DNA of 64,000 nt from GCA-2401735 sp051252095 (GCA_051252095.1 JBPOFK010000002.1:1-64000); one strand, 5' to 3'; numbered from the stretch's first letter, positions 44,105 through 52,961 are shown. Notes: generated from the sequence alone by a model not told the origin. Made by a program: numbers and translations.

Positions 44105-46237
44105 ATGAATAAGCCTGTCGATTTAGATGTTAAAACGTATCATGGAGGGTGTCCACATGATTGCCCTGATACTTGTAGCATGGTGTATCACGTTCAAGAT
44201 GGTCAATTATTAAAAGTCACTGGAAATAAAGAGCACCCAATGACCCGCGGCGGCTTATGCGTCAAACTCAAAGACTACGAGAAAAGGCATTATCATCCTA
44301 ATCGACTGCTTTATCCAATGAAACGTACTGGCCCTAAAGGCAGTAAGCAATTTGAAAGAATTAGTTGGGATGAAGCGTTAGACACCATCACAACAAAATG
44401 GAAAAAAATCATCGCCGAAGATGGCGCTCAAGCCATTATGCCCAATAGCTACTTAGGTAACCAAGGGTTGGTGCATGGATTGAATGGCGGAGATGCATTC
44501 TTTAATCGCATGGGAGCAACTGTTACAGAGCGTACATTCTGTGGTGAAGGATCATGTACAGCATGGCTGTTAACTGTAGGGCCGACAGCAGGCGTAGACC
44601 CTGAAAGTTTTGCCCATTCAAACTATATTGTTATCTGGGCTTGTAACTCGGTCAGCACCAATCTGCATCATTGGCATATTGTCCATGAAGCGCAAAAGCG
44701 TGGTGCAAAAGTCGTGGTAGTCGATGCCTATGCGTCAAAAACAGCTAAAGAAGCGGATTGGCATATTGCGCCCAAACCAGGTACTGATGGTGCTTTGGCG
44801 ATGGCAATGATGCATGTGATTATCGAAGAAGGACTGCAAGATCAAGATTATATTGATCAATACACAGAAGGCTACGCAGATTTAGCTGCCCGTGCAAAAA
44901 CACGCACACCAGAGTGGGCAGAAAAAATAACAGGTGTCCCAGCAGATGATATTCGACAGTTTGCTCGTGAATATGCGACAACAGCACCAGCAGCTATCCG
45001 TTTAGGTGTTGCGCTAGAACGTAATTACGGCGGTAGCCAAGCAATTCGTGCTGTGACTTGTTTGCCAGCACTGATTGGCGCATGGCGTCATGTTGGTGGT
45101 GGGGCGTTGCAATTCCCTGTTTGGGAGCATCCTTATAAATTTGATGTTATTTGTCGACCAGACTTAATACCTGAAGGTACACAGGTTGTGAATAATTTGC
45201 AGTTTGGACGTGCTTTATTGGGTGAATTAAACCTAAAAACACCGATTAAATCTGTCATGGTGTGGAATACTAACCCACTGACACAAGCACCAGAAACTGA
45301 CAAAATAGCTAGAGGTCTAGAAAGAGAAGACTTATTTACAATCGTTGCAGACCACTTTATTTCTGATACTGCAGCCTATGCCGACATTATCTTGCCAGCC
45401 TCAATGGGTGCTGAGATGGAAGATATGGTGCTCTCCTGGGGGCATTTATATCTGACATATAATGAAAAATGTATTGATCCACCAGGCGAGGCACTGTCAA
45501 ACCAAGAAATATTTAGGCGCCTAGCTAAACTAATGGGTTATGACGATGATAACTTTAAATGGAGTGACAGTGAGTGCCTAGAAAACTATGTTGATTGGAA
45601 TGCACCCACTTGTGAAGGCATTGATTTAAACTATCTACGTGAGCATGGATTTGCACGCTTAAAAGATTTTGGTGATAAAGATGTGCGTGCCCGTCATGCA
45701 GAGGGCAATTTCCCTACCCCTACAGGTAAATGTCATTTTAAAGTGGAGGGTGCGAAGAACTTTGTTGCAGGACCTTTCCGCCAAATGTATGAAGGTTTTC
45801 AACCTGGTGAAGATATTGACCCATTACCAGATTATGTTGAGTCGCGTGAGTCACCAGATACAAACCCAGAACTAGCTGCAAAATATCCACTAAGCATTAT
45901 TTCTCCCAAGAGTCATGCGTTCTTAAACTCTTGCTATGCCAATATGGATAGCCAGCAAAAAGTGCAAGGGGAGCAATTTGTGATGATGAGTTCACTCGAT
46001 GCCAATGCACGGAATGTCAAAGAAGGTGACACAGTCAAGGTGTTCAATGACCGCGGTGCATTTGAGGGTAAAGCGATTATTACAGAAGATGTGAATGCAG
46101 GGATAGTCGTCGCATCATTAGGTTATTGGCGTCAGTTAAACAAGGGTACCGTCAACTCAATTAGCTTAGCTGAGTTTGGCGATATGGGGCACTCAGCCAG
46201 CTTTAGTGATAATTTGGTTGAGGTGGGGTTGGCTTAG
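44105..46237 (+). CDS. Molybdopterin (bis-MGD) oxidoreductase with 4Fe-4S cluster
   Basis: The 710-residue protein belongs to the DMSO reductase superfamily. The cluster site is Cys16-x3-Cys20-x3-Cys24-x27-Cys52 (CPHDCPDTC and GGLCVK). The Mo-cofactor regions NSYLGNQGLVHG, NTNPLTQAPETDKI and TPTGKCHF, and a C-terminal MopB domain, follow. No Tat signal is seen, so it should be cytoplasmic. The Mo ligand is unclear: ERTFCGEGSC offers candidate cysteines. No electron-transfer or chaperone gene is adjacent. Formate- or other small-substrate oxidation is possible but not shown. A GGAG site and a downstream terminator suggest a single-gene unit. Confidence 0.85.
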   Translation: MNKPVDLDVKTYHGGCPHDCPDTCSMVYHVQDGQLLKVTGNKEHPMTRGGLCVKLKDYEKRHYHPNRLLYPMKRTGPKGSKQFERISWDEALDTITTKWKKIIAEDGAQAIMPNSYLGNQGLVHGLNGGDAFFNRMGATVTERTFCGEGSCTAWLLTVGPTAGVDPESFAHSNYIVIWACNSVSTNLHHWHIVHEAQKRGAKVVVVDAYASKTAKEADWHIAPKPGTDGALAMAMMHVIIEEGLQDQDYIDQYTEGYADLAARAKTRTPEWAEKITGVPADDIRQFAREYATTAPAAIRLGVALERNYGGSQAIRAVTCLPALIGAWRHVGGGALQFPVWEHPYKFDVICRPDLIPEGTQVVNNLQFGRALLGELNLKTPIKSVMVWNTNPLTQAPETDKIARGLEREDLFTIVADHFISDTAAYADIILPASMGAEMEDMVLSWGHLYLTYNEKCIDPPGEALSNQEIFRRLAKLMGYDDDNFKWSDSECLENYVDWNAPTCEGIDLNYLREHGFARLKDFGDKDVRARHAEGNFPTPTGKCHFKVEGAKNFVAGPFRQMYEGFQPGEDIDPLPDYVESRESPDTNPELAAKYPLSIISPKSHAFLNSCYANMDSQQKVQGEQFVMMSSLDANARNVKEGDTVKVFNDRGAFEGKAIITEDVNAGIVVASLGYWRQLNKGTVNSISLAEFGDMGHSASFSDNLVEVGLA

Positions 46238-46250
46238 CCTTTTTTGAAAT

Positions 46251-46276
46251 AAAAGAGCCGCTGATGCGGCTTTTTT
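46251..46276 (+). terminator. Rho-independent terminator of the molybdopterin oxidoreductase gene
   Basis: AGCCGC-TGAT-GCGGCT followed by TTTTTT, starting 18 bp after the stop codon. Confidence 0.88.
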
Positions 46277-46423
46277 ATTTGAGGCCGCTGCATAAGGCAA
46301 GTTGGGATATAACAATGCCTTTTTGCTAAGATATATTTCACCAACTAATTATCATGCAAGCAGATTCATATCATTTTCATATGAAGGCGACTCCGTAATT
46401 TGAGGGTTGCAGTTTAGCTTTGC

Positions 46424-46452
46424 TTGACAATAGTTAGCTGGCTAACTAAAAT
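46424..46452 (+). promoter_or_regulatory. Strong sigma-70 promoter with embedded palindrome, upstream of DUF4440 lipoprotein gene
   Basis: A consensus TTGACA (46424-46429) and TAAAAT (46447-46452) are separated by exactly 17 bp. Between them is the 14-bp perfect palindrome GTTAGCTGGCTAAC (46433-46446), a good operator. A near copy lies in the marR promoter at 48141-48154, so MarR repression is predicted. Confidence 0.75.
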
Positions 46453-46554
46453 GTCCTTTGATTTTGTTAGATTAATTATCAAAAGCATAAATAGTGAAAA
46501 CGCTACCTAATGTTTAGAAGCACGTCGGTAAAACGACTATAAGGAGTAAGTTAA

Positions 46555-47022
46555 ATGAATAAATTAATACGAGTATTGTTAATTGGGTTTGTTACATCGA
46601 CACTGATTGTCGGTTGTGCCCAAGAAACTCAAGAAATAAGTGAGAACACTGAAGCCACAATTCAAGCTGCAAACACTGAATGGAATGAAGCACTAAATAG
46701 CGGTAACGTTAAGGATTTAGCAGCGCTATATACTGAAAATGCCACGCTCTCTCCAGGAAATGGAAAATCAATAGTAGGACGTGCTGAAATTGAAAGCTTA
46801 TTTAAAAGTTTCGTTGATGCAGGAGTTCATGATCATAGCTTAGAAATTATTGAGGTCGGCAGCTCAGGTAAACTCATCTATCAGATTGCAAAATGGAGTG
46901 CAAAAGGCGCAGAAACTGACGGTGAAACACTGACATTTGGTGGTATTACCACAAGCATAATGGAACAAAATGCAGAAGGTAAATGGCTAGCGCGTACGCA
47001 TGTTTGGAACGTAGCTCAGTAG
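46555..47022 (+). CDS. DUF4440/SnoaL-like lipoprotein
   Basis: The 155-residue product has a lipoprotein signal (lipobox IVGC, Cys21) and an NTF2-like domain (IQAANTEWNEALNSGNVKDLAALYTENATLSPGNGKSIVGRAEI, and WSAKGAETDGETLTFGGITTSIMEQN). Such proteins bind small hydrophobic ligands; the substrate is unknown. AAGGAG precedes the ATG. The strong promoter at 46424-46452, about 100 bp upstream, has a MarR-type operator. Confidence 0.8.
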   Translation: MNKLIRVLLIGFVTSTLIVGCAQETQEISENTEATIQAANTEWNEALNSGNVKDLAALYTENATLSPGNGKSIVGRAEIESLFKSFVDAGVHDHSLEIIEVGSSGKLIYQIAKWSAKGAETDGETLTFGGITTSIMEQNAEGKWLARTHVWNVAQ

Positions 47023-47223
47023 AGGGTCAAGCTTTCTACTAAGTCATGTACTTCAGATAGGTTGTATGTTGCTTGGTATATGCTAATCAGCATATTCTAG
47101 GCTAGGTGCAGTAGCAGACTTTTTCTTGCGTATTTAACTACATAATACTAACCATGATGAAGCAACACAGAAACAGGGCTTCATAATTACAATAGTTAAT
47201 ATGAATTTAAAGGAGAGCCACAA

Positions 47224-47547
47224 ATGAAAAGTTTATCAATCTTAGCCGCTTTACTTATAACTGCTTCTGTCAATATTTCTGCACATGCTGAGCAACCACA
47301 AGGCCTATACATTGCAGATGCTGGTACAGCAACAGAAAATGTAAACAATGCAACCAGACTAAAATTTAACAGTCGTCGTGGGTTTCGTAACCCAGCAGTT
47401 CATACTAAAGATCGTTATAATGCAGATGATGCTTGGGAAGGTACTGCGTATATTGAGGAAAATGAAGCAAAAGAAGAGAAAGCGTCTAAACGCTTAAATA
47501 GACAGTTTAGAAGTAAAAGACCACATATCAACTATCAATTTGATTAA
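47224..47547 (+). CDS. Small exported basic protein of unknown function
   Basis: The 107-residue product has a signal peptide (about 1-22, ending AHAE) and a polar, Arg/Asn-rich mature part with no cysteine and a basic tail (ASKRLNRQFRSKRPHINYQFD). AAGGAG precedes the ATG at good spacing. It ends at a clear terminator. No family recognised. Confidence 0.7.
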   Translation: MKSLSILAALLITASVNISAHAEQPQGLYIADAGTATENVNNATRLKFNSRRGFRNPAVHTKDRYNADDAWEGTAYIEENEAKEEKASKRLNRQFRSKRPHINYQFD

Positions 47548-47561
47548 TCAATGTTTGCAAT

Positions 47562-47588
47562 AAAAAACGGACATGCGTCCGTTTTTTT
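47562..47588. terminator. Bidirectional terminator between the small exported gene and marR
   Basis: ACGGAC-ATGC-GTCCGT flanked by A-run and T-run on either side, so it can stop transcription from both directions. marR ends 33 bp away. Confidence 0.88.
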
Positions 47589-47620
47589 GTATCTATTTAA
47601 TTATTATCAATATATTCAAT

Positions 47621-48127
47621 CTATCGCTCAAAGACATCGCTATTTTGTTTCAGCGCCATTAACTGTTGAATCATCTGCGCTCTATCGAGATCATTAATAC
47701 TATTCATGAGCTTATTTACTCTTAAATAATACGCTGGCATGACTTCATCCAGTTTTGCTTGACCTAAACTATTTAATTTCACCTTATAACTTCTTCCATC
47801 CGCTTCAGAGTGAACTCGAGAAATCAAACCATCCTTTTGCAATCGATTTATTAGCCCATTCATTGTAGGTTTACTAACACCAGCTTTCGTTGCTAACTGA
47901 GAGGGAGTCGAAGTTAAATCATCTTCTCGCATAAGTAAAATAAGCACCCACCATCGACCTTGTAGTAAGCCATACTTACCTAAAAAGCTGTTCAATACTT
48001 CCGTCAGATCGGTGCCTATTCGGAGTATGCTTAAGAATTGTATTAATAATTCGGGATCTAAATTTTCATAACGATCCGCAAATTTCTTAAGGATTTTTAC
48101 ATCAGGTATATCTTTTAATTGGAGCAT
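47621..48127 (-). CDS. MarR-family transcriptional regulator
   Basis: The 168-residue protein has a winged helix-turn-helix (LTSTPSQLATKAGVSKPTMNGLINRLQKDGLISRVHSEADGRSYKVKLNSLGQAKL) in the MarR arrangement with helical dimerisation ends. The ATG at 48127 has no Shine-Dalgarno, and its -10 element ends only 8 bases upstream, so the mRNA may be leaderless. Predicted to repress its own promoter and that at 46424. The ligand is unknown. Confidence 0.92.
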   Translation of the reverse strand: MLQLKDIPDVKILKKFADRYENLDPELLIQFLSILRIGTDLTEVLNSFLGKYGLLQGRWWVLILLMREDDLTSTPSQLATKAGVSKPTMNGLINRLQKDGLISRVHSEADGRSYKVKLNSLGQAKLDEVMPAYYLRVNKLMNSINDLDRAQMIQQLMALKQNSDVFER

Positions 48128-48134
48128 GTGATTG

Positions 48135-48162
48135 ATTATAATTAGCTAACTAACCAAGTCAA
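48135..48162 (-). promoter_or_regulatory. marR promoter with MarR-type operator
   Basis: Minus strand TTGACT (48157-48162), 16 bp, TATAAT (48135-48140). The spacer is occupied by GTTAGTTAGCTAAT (48141-48154), which matches GTTAGCTGGCTAAC of the 46424 promoter at 11 of 14 positions. This fits negative autoregulation. Confidence 0.7.
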
Positions 48163-48247
48163 TACGGTTGATGTATTTCAATAGTTATCTCTTTAAGCAA
48201 CTCTGTAAATTAAGCTTTATACGATTAACAATCGATCATAAGACTAA

Positions 48248-48586
48248 TTAATGCTCAAGCGCTATCGATTCAACATTTAATGACTTTTCTTTTGTGGTGA
48301 CCAAAATGTATTGTTTATTTTTGACTAATACAAACTGACACTGATCTCTTTCCATCGAAATACAATCAATCACTTCTTGATAACCTTTTTCATAAATGCC
48401 TTGGGCGTACAGGCTTGTATCTTTTATTTCTTTATTGATAACAGATTGCCAACCTTTACTAATCAAGCTATCTCTCACTTGGGAATAAGGCATATTTAGA
48501 TATTGTTTGAAATCCAATTCTTTAGCATGTGCTGAGAAACAATAAACACTGTTAATTAACAATGTAAATATGAATAAAAATTTCAT
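48248..48586 (-). CDS. Small exported protein of unknown function
   Basis: The 112-residue product has a signal peptide (about 1-21, ending AHAK) and a short mature domain with two cysteines near the middle (VIDCISMERDQCQF) that could form a disulfide. No family recognised. It is monocistronic and on the same strand as marR. Confidence 0.65.
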   Translation of the reverse strand: MKFLFIFTLLINSVYCFSAHAKELDFKQYLNMPYSQVRDSLISKGWQSVINKEIKDTSLYAQGIYEKGYQEVIDCISMERDQCQFVLVKNKQYILVTTKEKSLNVESIALEH

Positions 48587-48736
48587 TTGGTAATACTTTC
48601 ATGACATGCGATAGCTTATATGTAAGAGTCCGTTATATTGAAAAGGTTGCTTTCGATTGAAAATCTGAATCGTTTGAATTGATATTAATTAAATAAATCT
48701 TTGCAACGGACCATTTTTATTTATCTCACTTTCAAG

Positions 48737-49222
48737 TTATCTTCTTTTTCTTGCATTGCGATAAAGTGCCCATGCCATTGCGCTAATGCTGACTAACAAA
48801 AACAAGCCGGTTAGGATATGCGCTAAGCTTAATCCTTGCTGTAAAACAGCTTCACTAGGTTTTTGTGGGTTATAAAATACTGTGACTTCAGCTCCAGGTG
48901 GATATTCCTTTTCTATTAATGCTCTGATTTTGGCAGGATTACGGTCTGCCCATTTAGTTTGAAGACCAGTGTAATTTTTACCCTCAAGCGCATAGATAAA
49001 ATGTATTTTTGCAGAATACACTGTGACAATGTCACTATTTTTGGTGGTTCTTTTTCTTGCGATTAATTCACTCTGCATAACCTTGCCTTGCAGATAAGGC
49101 CAATCATTTGTGTTTAGTGCTTTGGGTGCGCTAACAAAGGTAAAATACAGTGCGCTCATAATTAAACCGAGATAAACCAAAGTGAATGGCCATCCCATAG
49201 ACTTGGAGATTTGACTTAACAT
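48737..49222 (-). CDS. DUF3592 family two-helix membrane protein
   Basis: The 161-residue protein has membrane helices near residues 14-31 and 132-154 flanking a soluble beta-rich domain. YSAKIHFIYALEGKNYTGLQ and YPPGAEVTVFYNPQKPSEAVLQ are the DUF3592 hallmarks. Function unknown. Confidence 0.82.
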   Translation of the reverse strand: MLSQISKSMGWPFTLVYLGLIMSALYFTFVSAPKALNTNDWPYLQGKVMQSELIARKRTTKNSDIVTVYSAKIHFIYALEGKNYTGLQTKWADRNPAKIRALIEKEYPPGAEVTVFYNPQKPSEAVLQQGLSLAHILTGLFLLVSISAMAWALYRNARKRR

Positions 49223-49428
49223 TTATAGAATCAATTAATAAAAGTAGTTGATGGCATCTTAATCAATAGCAACAGCAGACGCAATATCGGACTTTGAGTT
49301 AATCGTAAAAAACACTTTGAAATAAGTGATTTAACTTAATATTAATAATTGTTAAAAGATGTGGAAAAATTTAATAGAAATGTTAAAGTGGCGCCTGATT
49401 TATTAAGGTAGTAAAGAAAGTTTTATCA

Positions 49429-49650
49429 GTGAATAGTTCTTCCATTATTTTTGCATTTTTTATTGCAGGATTTCTCAGTGTCACAGTTCATGATTTGTTT
49501 ATAGGTCCTATAGCTTATGGGCCTAATAATGCGATGCATCAAGTTGCAAAAACCTATCGAAAAACTAGCATTACATCATTACGAAAAGAGAACGCATTAG
49601 CATTGAAACAGACAGTAGGTAATGAAAAAAATCTCCCAAGCAAGCCATAA
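49429..49650 (+). CDS. Small single-pass membrane protein A
   Basis: The 73-residue product starts at a GTG (MNSSSIIFAFFIAGFLSVTV) with a weak upstream purine run. It has one hydrophobic segment (about 5-24) and a short basic tail. It resembles the product of the gene at 49924 in size and layout (NSS, then a hydrophobic helix and a His near its end). No family recognised. Confidence 0.5.
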   Translation: MNSSSIIFAFFIAGFLSVTVHDLFIGPIAYGPNNAMHQVAKTYRKTSITSLRKENALALKQTVGNEKNLPSKP

Positions 49651-49923
49651 AATATTCATCTGTTTTTCTTAAGAAGTTCACATTAGCACGATACAGTGTC
49701 AGTTTTGTTTGTCAGGGTGCACTGTTTCTGTTCAATTGCACTGACTTATTGCATGCACATTATCAAGAAACCATCATAGGTTGAACTAGATTGTTATTTT
49801 GATTAGCCCATTCGGACTAATCTCAGGTCGATATCAAGGTGATAGGTACGCTACATTAAATTTTGGCATAGCTTATGCAACGTATCAGTTATTAAAAGTA
49901 GATTCTTAGAAAGGAGAAAAAAC
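49651..49923. other. Intergenic region between the two small membrane-protein genes
   Basis: No gene of credible length was seen. It contains an inverted repeat GATTAG/CTAATC around CCCATTCGGA and, near its right end, a sigma-54-like sequence. No terminator with a T-run was seen for the first gene. Confidence 0.4.
49864..49880 (+). promoter_or_regulatory. Possible sigma-54 promoter
   Basis: TGGCATAGCTTATGCAA has GG and GC separated by 10 bp as in the sigma-54 -24/-12 consensus, with one clear mismatch (ATGC instead of TTGC). Transcription would start about 35 bp upstream of the next ATG. The palindromic GCATA-GCT-TATGC inside could also be unrelated. Confidence 0.3.
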
Positions 49924-50112
49924 ATGGGCAATTCCTCAACGCAATTTCCATTTATGCTTGCGGCGCTTATTGCAGTGATGCTTCACACTGTTGTTTCAGA
50001 ACCTGAGCTGGATGCTAAGAGCAACATGAATACACAGGCAGATGTAATTCAGAAAACAGGTCAAACAGTAGCTGGTTTGCTAGTTTCTAAGCCAATCAAA
50101 ACAAATCAATAA
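49924..50112 (+). CDS. Small single-pass membrane protein B
   Basis: The 62-residue product (MGNSSTQFPFMLAALIAVML) has one hydrophobic helix (about 8-27) and a polar tail ending KPIKTNQ. A strong AAAGGAG site precedes the ATG. It is similar in layout to the gene at 49429. It ends 4 bp before the convergent lipoprotein gene. Confidence 0.6.
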   Translation: MGNSSTQFPFMLAALIAVMLHTVVSEPELDAKSNMNTQADVIQKTGQTVAGLLVSKPIKTNQ

Positions 50113-50116
50113 TACG

Positions 50117-50833
50117 TTAGAATGGCAGAAAAACTGCCGTTGCAAGACTTTGTGCAACCCGCGAGATAAACCTTTGCGACTTTTCGGCAAGCGCAGTTGC
50201 ATAGAAGTCAGTTCTACCAATAATTTTACCGAACTCCCTTTCAAAGCTTAAGTTATGGTCTTGCTTGTTAATCGCATTGGATAATAGATATAAATTGCCA
50301 TGCCCATCAACGCTGTTTGACAGTTTCCATGCTGCAATCTCAAAGTTGCGGGCTACATTGTAAATACGCTGAGGATCGAGATTGTCAGTAAGGTAGAACT
50401 CAGTTTTATTATCATGTGCTTTTGCTAGCATGGTTTGCAGGCCAACAATAAACGCCAGTACGCGATCACCATGGAAGCTATCATCAAAAGCCAAAAAAAT
50501 TGCATCAGTGTCTTGCTTGCGATGAATGCCCTTAAACTGCCAATGATGTTGATGGCCACTATCAAATACCCATTCTGCCATTTTTTCTGCTGAATCTGTT
50601 GTGCTTTTGGCCAGCTCTCGTGGGTTGCGTTTGTAAAGCTTAATCATAAGCGTACGCAAGCTGTACACATTATTGCTGAATTCCATGTCAGCCATACGGT
50701 CAAAATCAGTTTTGGCTAACTGATTGATGCTGCTTCGATCAGTGCGTTCGGGGACTTTATTTTTATTATAAAAAGGATTGCTTGTACAAGCTGTCAGCAA
50801 CATAATGCTGATTAGCACGACGGTTTGTTTCAT
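50117..50833 (-). CDS. Predicted lipoprotein downstream of phoR
   Basis: The 238-residue product has a lipoprotein signal (LTAC, Cys16) and a soluble domain (TDRSSINQLAKTDFDRMADM, LRTLMIKLYKRNPRELAKSTTD, FLAFDDSFHGDRVLAFIVGLQTMLAKAHDNKTEFYLTDNLDPQ) that I do not recognise. Its start overlaps the phoR stop by 4 bp, so it is cotranscribed with phoR. Confidence 0.75.
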   Translation of the reverse strand: MKQTVVLISIMLLTACTSNPFYNKNKVPERTDRSSINQLAKTDFDRMADMEFSNNVYSLRTLMIKLYKRNPRELAKSTTDSAEKMAEWVFDSGHQHHWQFKGIHRKQDTDAIFLAFDDSFHGDRVLAFIVGLQTMLAKAHDNKTEFYLTDNLDPQRIYNVARNFEIAAWKLSNSVDGHGNLYLLSNAINKQDHNLSFEREFGKIIGRTDFYATALAEKSQRFISRVAQSLATAVFLPF

Positions 50834-52146
50834 GCAGCTACTTCTGTTTGATTAATAACAGTACGCGACTGCGGAAAGATGATGCTAAACGTGCTTCCTT
50901 CACCTATCGTACTATCGACCTCCAATTTTGCGCGATGCCGATTAAGAATGTGCTTAACAATTGCCAGTCCCAAGCCTGTTCCACCAGTCTCTCGGCTGCG
51001 ACTGCTGTCAACACGGTAAAAACGTTCTGTGAGTCTCGCTATATGTTGCTCTTCAATACCTATACCAGAATCTTTTACACTAAATACACCCTGTTTATTT
51101 TTGAGTCGCCACTGGATGATGATATCTCCACCCTCAGGTGTGTAGCGTATTGCATTACTTACTAAGTTTGTAAATGCACTCAGAAGCTCTTCTCGACTTC
51201 CTTTAAGGTTAAGCAATTTATCTGCCTCAAGTTTAATGGTGTGCTTGCCATTGCTTAATGCTTTTGCATCATTTTGGATCATGTCCAACAATGTGGCCAT
51301 ATGAATGATCGTTGTCGCAGGCACTTCATTATTGCTTTCGATGCGGGATAGTGTTAATAAATCTTCAATGATCAAACGCATACGGCTGGTTTGAGAAATC
51401 ATCATATCAAAATAATTTTTTGTACCTTCTGATACTGCTCCTTGTGTATCCATGAGCGTTTCCAGAAAACCACCTACAACAGTCAGAGGTGTGCGCAATT
51501 CATGCGACACATTTGCGATAAAGTCTCGTCGCATCGTGTCTATTTTTTCTTGCGTAGATATATCGCGACAGATCAAGAGCTTTTGTGCTGTGCCAAAAAT
51601 AATGAGTTTGATTTCAAGTGTTGTTTCAGCGTTGCGGTTGGACTTAACGATAATCGGTTCGTTATAGTCTTTGCTATGCAGGTAAGTAATGAACTCAGCG
51701 TAACGGACAAGGTTTTGAATGGGTTGGTTTGCATCAATCTCTAAATCTAGCCCTAGTAAAAGCTCTGCGGGTGGATTACACCATTCAATTTCATTACGAT
51801 GATTCAATACCGTGATGCCATCTGGCAATGCGTTAGTTGCTCTTTTAAAGCCTTCTAATGCAGCAATTAGCTCAGCTTCAGCTCTGATGTTTTTACGTTG
51901 ATGTTGGAATAATGCGGAGAAAATGCTTTCCCAGATTCCTCTGCCTTCTGGAATTTCATTCAGGTTTGGTGTTTTTAGCCAACGTTGCAGCTTATATATC
52001 CAATAGATATGGCCAGCAATGTATAAAGCAAAGGCAAAGCACAGAAACACTAGTGCATTAACTAAGTTACTTGCCAACCAAAGAATGATGGCAATGGCCA
52101 GTAGGCTAATCCCTACCCATAATGTTTTCCATCGAATATCTTGCAC
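50830..52146 (-). CDS. phoR: Phosphate-regulon sensor kinase PhoR
   Basis: The 438-residue kinase has two membrane helices near the N-terminus (residues 10-45), a PAS domain (about 95-195), the phospho-His box FIANVSHELRTPLTVVGGFLETL, and HATPase_c motifs SNAIRYTPEGGDI, DSGIGI and ETGGTGLGLAIVKHIL. It lies 69 bp after phoB. It controls PhoB phosphorylation in response to phosphate supply. Confidence 0.95.
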   Translation of the reverse strand: MQDIRWKTLWVGISLLAIAIILWLASNLVNALVFLCFAFALYIAGHIYWIYKLQRWLKTPNLNEIPEGRGIWESIFSALFQHQRKNIRAEAELIAALEGFKRATNALPDGITVLNHRNEIEWCNPPAELLLGLDLEIDANQPIQNLVRYAEFITYLHSKDYNEPIIVKSNRNAETTLEIKLIIFGTAQKLLICRDISTQEKIDTMRRDFIANVSHELRTPLTVVGGFLETLMDTQGAVSEGTKNYFDMMISQTSRMRLIIEDLLTLSRIESNNEVPATTIIHMATLLDMIQNDAKALSNGKHTIKLEADKLLNLKGSREELLSAFTNLVSNAIRYTPEGGDIIIQWRLKNKQGVFSVKDSGIGIEEQHIARLTERFYRVDSSRSRETGGTGLGLAIVKHILNRHRAKLEVDSTIGEGSTFSIIFPQSRTVINQTEVAA

Positions 52147-52215
52147 ATTCGCTAACTCTTATAGTGTGCACATATTATAGTAGCTTTTATGTGCTGGCAT
52201 AAAGCCAGATGAATT

Positions 52216-52908
52216 TTAATTAGCTAAAGCTGAAAGTCGATAGCCTGCACCACGCACTGTTTGGATTAAATCCTGATGACCAGATGCGGATAATGCATTT
52301 CTTAGACGGCGGATATGAACATCGACAGTTCGGTCTTCTACAAAAACACGGTCACCCCATACTTTATCAAGTAACTGTCCTCTCGAATGCACTCGTTCAG
52401 GATTGCTCATAAAATAGTGCAGCAACCTAAATTCTGTAGGGCCTAAATCCACTATTTTTTTGTTTCCAGTGACGCGATGCGTAATAGGATCTAGGTGCAA
52501 GCCTTGAATTTCAATCGGGTCATCTGTCATTTGCGGTGCTCTTCGACGCAACACTGCTTTGATGCGTGCATTTAACTCACGCGGACTAAAAGGCTTGGTT
52601 ACATAGTCATCTGCACCTACCTCTAAGCCTCTTATTTTATCAAACTCATCGCCACGCGCTGTGAGCATAATAATGGGTATTTGCTTGGTTGAACTGTCAG
52701 ATTTAAGCTTGCGGGCAAAGTCAATGCCGTTCATGTTGGGGAGCATCCAATCCAGCAAAATTAAGTCTGGAATCGTATTACGTAGTAGCTCTTGCGCATG
52801 TTCGGCGCTAATGGCACGCAGCGGTGTATGACCAGCTTGCGTAATGTTAAGTGCTAAAAGCTCTTGAATAGCAGGCTCGTCTTCTACAACTAATATGTTA
52901 GCAGGCAT
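52216..52908 (-). CDS. phoB: Phosphate-regulon response regulator PhoB
   Basis: OmpR/PhoB-type regulator. Starting at the ATG at 52908 (MPANILVVEDEP) it is 230 residues; an in-frame start at 52938 adds ten unconserved residues. The receiver domain has EDEP, the phospho-Asp in LILLDWMLPNMNG and the Lys of VTKPF; the winged helix includes LGPTEFRLLHYFMSNPERVHSRGQLLDKVWG and RTVDVHIRRLR. A half-site like the Pho box is upstream. Confidence 0.95.
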   Translation of the reverse strand: MPANILVVEDEPAIQELLALNITQAGHTPLRAISAEHAQELLRNTIPDLILLDWMLPNMNGIDFARKLKSDSSTKQIPIIMLTARGDEFDKIRGLEVGADDYVTKPFSPRELNARIKAVLRRRAPQMTDDPIEIQGLHLDPITHRVTGNKKIVDLGPTEFRLLHYFMSNPERVHSRGQLLDKVWGDRVFVEDRTVDVHIRRLRNALSASGHQDLIQTVRGAGYRLSALAN

Positions 52909-52961
52909 TTTGCTCCAAATTAACGATGGTACGCGCACATTATGTGACCATAATATTTCAA

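Noticed and set aside
47078..47095. Inverted repeat ATATGCT-AATC-AGCATAT upstream of the small exported protein gene
   Set aside because: No T-run follows, and no matching copy is seen at other promoters in the window, so neither a terminator nor an operator can be supported.
50124..50138. Hairpin GGCAG-AAAAA-CTGCC after the second small membrane-protein gene
   Set aside because: The stem is only five pairs, has no T-run, and lies within the coding end of the convergent lipoprotein gene.
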